In this document: one piece after another, positions 23,692 to 29,839 of the stretch
Position numbering within the stretch: the stretch's first letter is position 1
How the letters are laid out: every line of letters starts with the position of its first letter
The notes under the pieces: model-generated
The model's input: the letters and a program-made list of their open reading frames with translations, nothing else
What the model was told of the DNA's origin: nothing
The model's database searches: none
Translations under genes and position numbers: made by a program
NCBI GenBank assembly: GCA_947168395.1
Contig: CAMVLT010000021.1
Location: forward strand, 1 to 54,534
Direction of reading: 5' to 3'
Source of the DNA: an uncultured Prevotellaceae bacterium
GTDB lineage: Bacteria; Bacteroidota; Bacteroidia; Bacteroidales; Bacteroidaceae
Length of the DNA: 54,534 nucleotides

Positions 23692-24479
23692 TCCACGGAC
23701 AATCCTTTATAAAGGTCAGTATTACGCAACAGCTCAACCACTTCGTTGCAAGCCTTCTGACCAGGAGTCAGGTGATTGGGGTCGAAATCGGAATCGAGAT
23801 AATCTTCATCGTATGGCGGTTCGTAGCGGCTTCTGAAACTGAAGCGAATGCTGCTTCCAAAAATTATATTATACTGTCTGACAATCATGCGAAACCAGCT
23901 GAGCATCTCCTCCGGCTCCATCACGGGCACAGGCATGGGGAACAACATGCTCTCGCTGTCTACGACTTCCTTGTCGCCATAATCAATGAATTCTCCTTTT
24001 GAGAGGGCCAGTATCACCTCTTGTTGACTTTTCTCTTCTTTAAGGATGGTCACGCCAAAATCCATCAGATTGGCACCGAGCTCCATGAGTCGATGGCCTT
24101 GCCACTTCCCACTGAGAGCAATGTTCTCAAGCATCTCTGTAGCTAAACGGCAGAAGCCATAACTCGTCAACTTGCGTTCCGTCTGGTCTGACATGCATAC
24201 CAGCGAAGTGCCGTTGACCTCCACCTTGTCCCATACTACGCCTTCGCCACAAGCAATCAGCGCAGGATCGTTCTCGAAACTATCAGAGTCAGGCTGTTTC
24301 TTCAGTTGCTTGTCCACATACGTCACCACGGGATGGCTATGCGTCGTGATTCCATAATTGCCGTCCTCGTCGCGCGTCTCCTCCGTAACAACAAGTGTGG
24401 CAATCTGCATGCCCACTTCTCCCCTACATGTGATAATCTGATAGGGCGGGTCTAATTTCAATAGATGTGTCTGTATCAT
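23688..24479 (-). CDS. Island protein of unknown function, 263 residues
   Basis: First gene of a two-gene operon, with a near-perfect promoter 46 bases upstream. The protein is soluble and acidic (DSESMLFPMPVPVMEPEEML, YDEDYLDSDFDPNHL) and begins MIQTHLLKLDPPYQIITCRG. The first half may be beta-rich (QIATLVVTEETRDEDGNYG). No motif of a nuclease, methylase or recombinase is visible, so I give no function. Being farthest upstream and controlled separately, it and the 188-residue partner may be the part of the island that senses or interacts, but this is inference from position. Confidence 0.72.
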   Translation of the reverse strand: MIQTHLLKLDPPYQIITCRGEVGMQIATLVVTEETRDEDGNYGITTHSHPVVTYVDKQLKKQPDSDSFENDPALIACGEGVVWDKVEVNGTSLVCMSDQTERKLTSYGFCRLATEMLENIALSGKWQGHRLMELGANLMDFGVTILKEEKSQQEVILALSKGEFIDYGDKEVVDSESMLFPMPVPVMEPEEMLSWFRMIVRQYNIIFGSSIRFSFRSRYEPPYDEDYLDSDFDPNHLTPGQKACNEVVELLRNTDLYKGLSVE

Positions 24480-24524
24480 ATATCGTTATTTGTTTTGTTA
24501 TAGTAATGATACTTATCTGGTCTG

Positions 24525-24556
24525 CAAAGGTACGAATAAGTGGGCAAAAATGCAAA
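24525..24556 (-). promoter_or_regulatory. Promoter of the 263/188-residue operon
   Basis: Minus-strand TTTG (24553-24556), 20 bp, TACCTTTG (24525-24532). It diverges from the HU-like gene, with the octamer-palindrome element between the two promoters. Confidence 0.85.
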
Positions 24557-24589
24557 TTTATTTGCAATTTTTCGATAATTCACCATATT

Positions 24590-24766
24590 GTACCAATGTA
24601 CCATTGTACCATTTGCGATTTCCGTTTTCAGTGTAACAGAAGGGAAAATCTAAGTATTATATTTATATTATATATTATTATATATAATAATATATAATAT
24701 ATAGTAATTTCTGTCTTTTCATGGTACAAAATCGATTTTCCCAATGGTACAATGGTACAATGGTAC
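24590..24766. repeat. Octamer-palindrome element X1
   Basis: Three GTACCAWT units (24590-24613) face three exact AATGGTAC units (24743-24766) as inverted arms of 24 bp. Inside is a second inverted pair, GGGAAAATC (24642-24650) and GATTTTCCC (24734-24742). At the centre lies a 38-bp perfect all-A/T palindrome (24664-24701, arms of 17 bp around TATA). No gene lies in the 24480-25024 spacer, which otherwise holds two divergent promoters and a hairpin. Confidence 0.95.
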
Positions 24767-24841
24767 ATTGCAATGTGTCTTTCGGATTGCCCTAAGTAAA
24801 CCTGGCGTTTAGACTAACCAATCCCCGAGTTTACCCTACAC

Positions 24842-24880
24842 AAAAGTACACAAAAGGAACCGTCCCTTTTGTGTACTTTT
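24842..24880. repeat. 16-bp perfect hairpin upstream of the HU-like promoter
   Basis: AAAAGTACACAAAAGG (24842-24857) pairs perfectly with 24865-24880 across a 7-base loop. It ends 22 bases before the -33 box. It could be a transcription barrier or an operator. Confidence 0.85.
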
Positions 24881-24902
24881 TGCGAAAAAAGTTTAGAAAA
24901 TG

Positions 24903-24934
24903 TTTGGTGGATTCAAATATTTTTTGTACCTTTG
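24903..24934 (+). promoter_or_regulatory. Promoter of the HU-like gene
   Basis: TTTG (24903-24906), exactly 20 bp, TACCTTTG (24927-24934). The transcript starts near 24941, with a leader of about 84 nt. Confidence 0.9.
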
Positions 24935-25024
24935 CATCATAAATCAAGGCCTTAAAAAGCGGGAAGCGGCGACCCGGCGTAGTTCGTCGCAAGAAGTTTC
25001 TGATACCATAAAAAACACAACAAA

Positions 25025-25546
25025 ATGGCAAGAAATGAGATTACTTTCCAGGTGAACCTGAAGAAGGACACCAACTCGGCCTCGCGTACCTACGGCATGT
25101 ACTTCGGAGAGGCAGAATCCAAAGAGCCGCTGAACCTGAAGGGCTTCGCAAAGCACCTCACGGAGCACGGCAAGTTGACAACCTACGAAATGATGGTGCT
25201 GGTGCTCCAGAACATCGTCTCGTGTATGAAGGAGCTGATATGTCAGGGACAGCCCGTGAAGTTGGAGGGGCTGGGCACGTTCTACCCCACCATTGAGAAC
25301 AAGAAGGGTGGCGTAGAGTCGCCGTTGGCCTACGACCCCACCGTGCAGATTGAGGGCGTACACCTGCGCTTCCTGCCCGAGGGCGCGAAGGGTGAGGAGC
25401 TGACCAGCCGCAACCTGAAGAAGGACTGCATCTTCGAGATGCGCGACCTGATTACCGTCCACAAGGTGACGGTCGACGGCAAGGTGAAGCGTTACCAGAC
25501 GCGCGTGCCCATTGCCAGCCTCGCGCTGCAGGAGCAGGACCAATAA
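25025..25546 (+). CDS. HU-family DNA-binding protein (HU-HIG type)
   Basis: A 173-residue protein with an N-terminal HU/IHF-like fold. LKGFAKHLTEHGKLTTYEM and the glycine turn in VKLEGLGTFYPTIE match the HU-HIG group, in which an HU domain carries extra C-terminal sequence; the Pro-tipped arm of true HU is not obvious. The last part (LRFLPEGAKGEELTSRNLKK, and the Lys/Arg-rich VTVDGKVKRYQTRV) is a basic extension. Bacteroidales often place such genes beside VirE-N/DUF3987 proteins, as here. It probably bends or packs DNA of the island or acts on its promoters. It runs opposite to the other island genes. Confidence 0.85.
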   Translation: MARNEITFQVNLKKDTNSASRTYGMYFGEAESKEPLNLKGFAKHLTEHGKLTTYEMMVLVLQNIVSCMKELICQGQPVKLEGLGTFYPTIENKKGGVESPLAYDPTVQIEGVHLRFLPEGAKGEELTSRNLKKDCIFEMRDLITVHKVTVDGKVKRYQTRVPIASLALQEQDQ

Positions 25547-25583
25547 CCCACCCCCAGCCCCTCCCGAACGGGAGGGGTGTTTA
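25546..25583. repeat. Palindromic element, copy C (after the HU-like gene)
   Basis: A 38-bp unit with stem CCCCTCCC/GGGAGGGG, starting on the last base of the HU-like stop codon. It is repeated exactly at 25826-25863. Its hairpin could end the HU-like transcript. Confidence 0.9.
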
Positions 25584-25617
25584 TTTACTCTTCTCCAAGA
25601 GGGCTTCACGACCCTTT

Positions 25618-25643
25618 CTCCCCTCCCCTACAAGGGAGGGGAG
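25618..25643. repeat. Palindromic element, copy D
   Basis: CTCCCCTCCC (25618-25627) and GGGAGGGGAG (25634-25643) form a perfect 10-bp stem. It belongs to the same G/C-rich palindrome family. The 25547-25923 spacer contains only repeats and no gene. Confidence 0.8.
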
Positions 25644-25671
25644 AGACATATAGACACAAAGTAACTTCAAT

Positions 25672-25695
25672 GTACCATTGTACCATTGTACCATT
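25672..25695. repeat. GTACCATT octamer array, three units (right island edge)
   Basis: Three exact units, inverted relative to the array at 18688. The next bases (TTGC, then ATTTCC) repeat those after the left array of X1, so these are related copies and not chance. Confidence 0.95.
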
Positions 25696-25741
25696 TGCAT
25701 TTCCACTACTATGGTAGGTCTTTTTGCCCGCAAGGAGTTGG

Positions 25742-25781
25742 GGATTTGCAATCCCCCATGCACTGAACGGATTGCAAATCC
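25742..25781. repeat. 13-bp inverted repeat
   Basis: GGATTTGCAATCC (25742-25754) and GGATTGCAAATCC (25769-25781) are exact complements, and each is almost a palindrome itself. REP-like; no transposase is near. Confidence 0.85.
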
Positions 25782-25825
25782 TGACACTCAGGGGGACCAC
25801 TAACCCACAAAACCCACCCCCTGAA

Positions 25826-25914
25826 ACCCACCCCCAGCCCCTCCCGAACGGGAGGGGTGTTTATATAGATGTCGTCTATAAAACATCCCCTCCTTGGGAG
25901 GGGCTTGGGGAGGC
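25826..25914. repeat. Palindromic double-hairpin element (copy E)
   Basis: Hairpins CCCCTCCC-GAAC-GGGAGGGG and CCCCTCC-TT-GGGAGGGG are arranged as an inverted repeat, as at 104-202. The first 38 bp equal 25546-25583. It ends 9 bases from the glsB stop and may serve as its terminator. Confidence 0.9.
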
Positions 25915-25923
25915 TCTTCAGTT

Positions 25924-26913
25924 TTACTTTTCCTTGTAGATGACGCAGTTGGCACCGCTGGTAATCTTGAGGGCTTCAGGGTGCTGACGGATGAAGGAGT
26001 CGATGTGGCGGACACGCTTCTGCTCCAGAATCTCGTCAACGGCAATTAGGATGCCCGTCTCCTCAACGTTGCCGAAGCCGTCGTTGATGGCGGTTCCGAA
26101 TAGTTTCATCGTGGGCGACAGACTCATGTAGGCGTTGACCAACGGAGGAATGTTGTAGCCTAATTTGCGTATCTCGCGGTTCAGAATGCGGTAGTCGGCG
26201 TTGAAGTCGTCTTCGCAGAACAGGGCTTTGAGTTCCTCTTCGTCAGATTCAATTTTCAGCGGTTTCATCGGTATTATGAGCTTCTCTTTGTCATCGAAGT
26301 GCTTCTTCAGGAAGTAAAGAATCATGTCGCGCCCTTTACGGATGTAGGAGGGGTACATGGTCATCTTGCCGAAGAAGTATCGGACGTTGGGCTTGATGAC
26401 GGTGAGGGCTCCGAGGCCGTCCCACAGGTTGTCGAGGGCGAAGAGGCTCTTGGCCCCCATGCGCGAGCTTTGGTAGGGCAGTGTCACAAACGAGCGTCCT
26501 AACTCTATGGTCTGGTCTTTGTAGTCGCGCAGGAACTTCTCCGAGAAATGGAACATGTGGCTGGTGGCCAGAATGGGCTGCCCCTTGTCGTCCATATCCC
26601 AGTCGGTACCGGCTATGTAACGGTAGCCGCCTATGATTTCCTGCTGCTCAGGGTTCCAGACGATGAGCTGCTTGTAGCAGTTGTCGCAGATGTCGAACTC
26701 GTCGATGTCGCAGTCCTTGCCCGTGCCACCTCCCGCTTCGCGGAAAGTAATCTCACGCAGACGGCCTATCTCGCGCATGACGTTTGGCGCATTGTGTGCC
26801 GTTATGATGTAGATTTCGTTGTTGCTCTTGTTGGTCATGCGGAGCTGGTGTTCAGGCGTCAGTTCGCTGAGTAGCACTTCCTTGGGGATGGGGGCGATGA
26901 TTGTTTGTTCCAT
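25924..26913 (-). CDS. glsB: Glycine N-acyltransferase-like protein (GlsB)
   Basis: A 329-residue protein of the hemolysin/GNAT-like acyltransferase group. Typical segments are GRLREITFREAGGGTGKDCD, LIVWNPEQQEIIGGYRYI, ELGRSFVTLPYQ and FFGKMTMYP. In Bacteroides thetaiotaomicron GlsB puts a 3-hydroxy fatty acid on the amino group of glycine, and GlsA adds a second acyl chain, giving glycine lipids. The assignment rests on the pair of genes (20-base gap) and on family features. Ornithine-lipid-type OlsB proteins are related, so the head-group amino acid is not certain. It follows glsA in one minus-strand operon. Confidence 0.82.
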   Translation of the reverse strand: MEQTIIAPIPKEVLLSELTPEHQLRMTNKSNNEIYIITAHNAPNVMREIGRLREITFREAGGGTGKDCDIDEFDICDNCYKQLIVWNPEQQEIIGGYRYIAGTDWDMDDKGQPILATSHMFHFSEKFLRDYKDQTIELGRSFVTLPYQSSRMGAKSLFALDNLWDGLGALTVIKPNVRYFFGKMTMYPSYIRKGRDMILYFLKKHFDDKEKLIIPMKPLKIESDEEELKALFCEDDFNADYRILNREIRKLGYNIPPLVNAYMSLSPTMKLFGTAINDGFGNVEETGILIAVDEILEQKRVRHIDSFIRQHPEALKITSGANCVIYKEK

Positions 26914-26933
26914 TTATATTAAGGTATAAGAAT

Positions 26934-27758
26934 TTACAGTTCGTAGACTTTGTCTTTTACCCATTCTGCCCATTCTGCTGGCTTGCGGGTTTTGTCGAAA
27001 GTCTGCCAGGGAATAGGCTTGCCGATGGCGATACGGAAGGTTTTGTGTACGTTTTTGTACATTTCGTCAACCAGGAACAGCATGGCAAGGTTGAAGGGCA
27101 GGAAGCGGTCGGAGAAGTTGGCTAAGCGATAGAAGAAGTCGGAGTTCTGTCCACTGAAGTGTATGGGCACTACGTCGCGCTGGTACTCGACGCTTTTCGA
27201 GATGAAGGTTTTCTTCCAGGGTATATCGCGTATGACCCCGTTCTTGCGTCGTGAGCACAGTCCTGCTGGGAACATCAGCATGTGGTAGTCGCTCTGGAAT
27301 CCTGCTTCCACTATTTTGGGGAAGTCGCGTCCCTGCTTTCCTGTCTTGTTGATGGGGATGCAGAGTGGTGCCAGTCCTGGGAGGTTCATCAGCAGGTCGT
27401 TTACCAGATAGCGGAAACGCCCGTCGTAATGGCGGCCGATGATGGCTCCGAGTGCCACGCCGTCCTCGCCTCCCAATGGGTGGTTCGATACGAAAGTGTA
27501 GAGTCGCCCGTCATTCTTGTCGGGCAGGTTCTCGCTGCCCACGATGTTGAGCGTAGCATCAAGATAACGTACGCACTCCTCCAGCCATTCTGTTCCTACC
27601 AGATGGCGGCTTTCCCAAAGGTAATCGTTCACCTGGTCCTGATGAACAATGTGCTTGAGCCATGCCACTAAGGGACGTGGCACAAACTTGGCCTTCGCCC
27701 CCATCTTGCTTTTCAGAATGTTGTCAATGTCGATTGTTTTCTCTTTAATTGCAACCAT
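26934..27758 (-). CDS. glsA: Acyltransferase, PlsC-like (GlsA)
   Basis: A 274-residue lyso-lipid O-acyltransferase of the PlsC fold. NHPLGGEDG is the catalytic His-Asp motif in the Bacteroidetes form. MFPAGLCSRR (the PEG-type substrate motif), VPIHFSGQNS and RIAIGKPI follow in order. Together with glsB it should finish the glycine lipid by acylating the hydroxyl of the first fatty acid at the inner membrane. It is the first gene of the operon, with a TACTTTTG box 29 bases before the ATG. Gene name by inference from the pair. Confidence 0.82.
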   Translation of the reverse strand: MVAIKEKTIDIDNILKSKMGAKAKFVPRPLVAWLKHIVHQDQVNDYLWESRHLVGTEWLEECVRYLDATLNIVGSENLPDKNDGRLYTFVSNHPLGGEDGVALGAIIGRHYDGRFRYLVNDLLMNLPGLAPLCIPINKTGKQGRDFPKIVEAGFQSDYHMLMFPAGLCSRRKNGVIRDIPWKKTFISKSVEYQRDVVPIHFSGQNSDFFYRLANFSDRFLPFNLAMLFLVDEMYKNVHKTFRIAIGKPIPWQTFDKTRKPAEWAEWVKDKVYEL

Positions 27759-27786
27759 TTCTTAGTTCTTTGCTTGAATTATGTTG

Positions 27787-27794
27787 CAAAAGTA
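27787..27794 (-). promoter_or_regulatory. -7 box of glsA
   Basis: Minus-strand TACTTTTG. I see no clear -33 TTTG at the right distance. Confidence 0.5.
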
Positions 27795-27915
27795 ACATAA
27801 TTCTTTGAAAATCGACACATTTTAAACGAAAAAGTGCAAAAGAGAATGATTTTTGTTGGTCAGGGTGCCCCCAAACCCCACTTAAATCAATAAAAGATGT
27901 TAAATTTTTATTTTT

Positions 27916-27940
27916 GTGGCTTAAAGTGGTGGATTGTGGG
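27916..27940 (+). promoter_or_regulatory. Probable MraZ operator of the dcw cluster
   Basis: GTGGC (27916), GTGGT (27926) and GTGGG (27936) are spaced exactly 10 bp, that is, GTGGN with 5-bp spacers. Known MraZ sites are direct TGGGN repeats with 5-bp spacers, placed before mraZ. They end 10 bases before the -7 box TAACTTTG (27951-27958), so bound MraZ would cover the promoter and repress the cluster. Confidence 0.75.
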
Positions 27941-27950
27941 GGAAAATGTG

Positions 27951-27958
27951 TAACTTTG
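27951..27958 (+). promoter_or_regulatory. -7 box of the dcw promoter
   Basis: TAACTTTG, 23 bases before the first mraZ ATG. No TTTG lies at -33; the GTGG repeats fill that region, consistent with a promoter controlled by MraZ. Confidence 0.65.
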
Positions 27959-27981
27959 TGGCTGAATTCTTCAAGTAGTAT

Positions 27982-28455
27982 ATGACTATGCGTTTTTTAG
28001 GTAATATAGAAGCCAAGACTGATGCGAAGGGAAGAGCCTTTCTGCCAGCCGTTTTCCGCAAGATGCTGCAGGCATCGGGCAGTGAATCGCTGGTGCTGCG
28101 CAAGGACATTTTCCAGGACTGTCTGGTGCTGTATCCGGAAAGCGTATGGAATGAGCAGATGGACACGCTGCGGGGAAAGTTGAACAGATACAACGCCCAG
28201 CACCAGAAAATATTCCGCCAATTCGTGTCGGAGGTCGAGATGACGGCACTCGATGGAAACGGACGTTTCCTGATACCTAAGCGCTACCTCCAGATGGCTG
28301 GCATACAGCAGAACATCAAGTTTATCGGCATGGGCGACACCATCGAGATATGGGCAAACGAAAAAGTGGAGGAATCGAAGATGGACGGCGAAGAATTCGG
28401 TCAGGCACTTGAAAGCATTATGACACAGGACAGCGCTCCTGTCGAAACATATTGA
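27982..28455 (+). CDS. mraZ: Transcriptional regulator MraZ
   Basis: A 157-residue protein with two AbrB-like halves, each with the D-x-K/N-G-R signature: AKTDAKGRAFLPAVFRKML and ALDGNGRFLIPKRYLQMA. MraZ binds direct repeats in front of its own operon and represses the dcw genes. Translation may begin at 27982 or two codons later at 27988 (MRFLGN). The C-terminus has a short extension (to VETY) as is usual in Bacteroidetes. First gene of a 13-gene cluster that is nearly all tightly spaced. Confidence 0.95.
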   Translation: MTMRFLGNIEAKTDAKGRAFLPAVFRKMLQASGSESLVLRKDIFQDCLVLYPESVWNEQMDTLRGKLNRYNAQHQKIFRQFVSEVEMTALDGNGRFLIPKRYLQMAGIQQNIKFIGMGDTIEIWANEKVEESKMDGEEFGQALESIMTQDSAPVETY

Positions 28456-28458
28456 GAA

Positions 28459-29373
28459 ATGATTGTCACGGCAGAGACATACCACGTACCAGTGCTTCTG
28501 GATGAAAGCATTGACGGGTTGGCTATCCAACCCGGCGGTATCTATGCTGACATGACCTTCGGCGGCGGCGGCCACAGCAGGGAGATACTGAGGCACTTAG
28601 GGAAGGACGGCCACCTGTACGGCTTCGACCAGGATGCTGATGCCGAGAAAAACATCGTTGAAGACGGGCGTTTTACCTTTGTCAGAAGCAACTTCAGGTA
28701 CGTCAAGCAGTGGATGCGCTACTACGGCGTGGAGCAGATGGACGGTGTGCTGGCCGACTTAGGCGTATCGAGCCACCACTTCGACGACGAGACCCGCGGG
28801 TTCTCCTTCCGTTTCGACGCTCCGCTCGACATGCGGATGAACCGTCGCGCAGGACTGACGGCAGCCGACGTTGTGAACAACTACGACGAACAACAGCTGG
28901 CCGACGTGCTCTACTTCTACGGAGAGCTGAAGAACGCGCGAAAGACCGCTTCGCAAATCGTCAAGGCCAGAAGCCAGCACCGCATCGAAACCACGGGCGA
29001 CCTTCTGCGACTGCTGGGAGCCGACACGGAGGGCAGCCAGTGGAAGAAGGAGATGGCCAGGCTGTTCCAGGCTCTGCGTATGGAGGTCAACCACGAGATG
29101 GAGGCGCTGAAGGAGATGCTGGGCGGCGTCACGCAAATGCTGAGGCCAGGTGGACGGCTGGTTGTCATCACCTATCACTCGTTGGAGGACCGTCTGGTGA
29201 AAAATGTGATGAAGGCCGGCAATGCCGAAGGGCGCGTGCGGCAGGACTTCTTCGGACGGACGGAAACCCCGTTCCGGCTTGTGAACAACAAGGTGATAGT
29301 GCCTACCGACGAGGAGCAGCAGCGTAACCCTCGCAGCAGAAGCGCAAAATTGAGAATAGCAGAGAAGATATAG
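28459..29373 (+). CDS. rsmH: 16S rRNA m4C1402 methyltransferase RsmH
   Basis: A 304-residue enzyme (old name MraW) that methylates N4 of C1402 in 16S rRNA with SAM. YADMTFGGGGHSREIL is the SAM-binding motif I region. LADLGVSSHHFDDETRGFSF and LDMRMNRRAGLTAADVVNNY are RsmH signatures, and GGRLVVITYHSLEDRLVKN is close to the end, as expected. It starts 3 bases after the mraZ stop, so the two are co-translated. Conserved partner of division genes though its own role is in the ribosome. Confidence 0.97.
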   Translation: MIVTAETYHVPVLLDESIDGLAIQPGGIYADMTFGGGGHSREILRHLGKDGHLYGFDQDADAEKNIVEDGRFTFVRSNFRYVKQWMRYYGVEQMDGVLADLGVSSHHFDDETRGFSFRFDAPLDMRMNRRAGLTAADVVNNYDEQQLADVLYFYGELKNARKTASQIVKARSQHRIETTGDLLRLLGADTEGSQWKKEMARLFQALRMEVNHEMEALKEMLGGVTQMLRPGGRLVVITYHSLEDRLVKNVMKAGNAEGRVRQDFFGRTETPFRLVNNKVIVPTDEEQQRNPRSRSAKLRIAEKI

Positions 29374-29377
29374 AGAC

Positions 29378-29839
29378 ATGGCAGAAGAAGAGAAAAACAT
29401 ACAGGAAGAGCTGAAAGCCAAGGAGCAGAAGGCCTTGAGCAAGCTGAAGGAAATCAGGCAGAACGTGAGCGAAGACGACACGGTACCCGTGGGTGCGCTG
29501 ACGCTCCGCAAGATACTGGGCGGCGACTTCCTCTCGGCCGAACTGGTGCGCCACAACATCTGGCCGCTGGTGTTGGTGGTGTTCTTCACGGTGGTGTACG
29601 TGGCTGTCCGCTACCAGTGCCAGCAGGACATGATATTGATAGACAAGATGGAAGGGCAGTTGAAGGATGCCAAGTACAAGGCCCTGTCGAGTTCGAGCAC
29701 GCTGACCGAGCGTTGCCGTGAGAGCCAGGTGCTGAAGGTGCTCAGGGAGAGCCACGATTCGCTGTTGCGCATCAGCGACCAGCCACCTTATATAATAAAC
29801 ATACCCGAGCAGGGCTTTTTAAGTGGAGGTGAAGAATGA
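29378..29839 (+). CDS. ftsL: FtsL-like division protein
   Basis: A 153-residue bitopic membrane protein: charged N-terminal cytoplasmic part with a Lys/Glu-rich helix, one membrane span (WPLVLVVFFTVVYVAVRY, about residues 67-84), then a periplasmic coiled-coil region (MEGQLKDAKYKALSSSSTLT). Position between rsmH and the PBP gene, size and topology all fit FtsL, which together with FtsB and FtsQ activates septal synthesis by FtsWI. Sequence similarity is low in this family, so synteny carries most of the weight. It overlaps ftsI by 4 bases (ATGA). Confidence 0.85.
   Translation: MAEEEKNIQEELKAKEQKALSKLKEIRQNVSEDDTVPVGALTLRKILGGDFLSAELVRHNIWPLVLVVFFTVVYVAVRYQCQQDMILIDKMEGQLKDAKYKALSSSSTLTERCRESQVLKVLRESHDSLLRISDQPPYIINIPEQGFLSGGEE

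Noticed and set aside
18721..25546. Integrative element with att sites
   Set aside because: No integrase, relaxase or tRNA target is visible. The octamer arrays are the only boundary signals, so a named class of element cannot be claimed.
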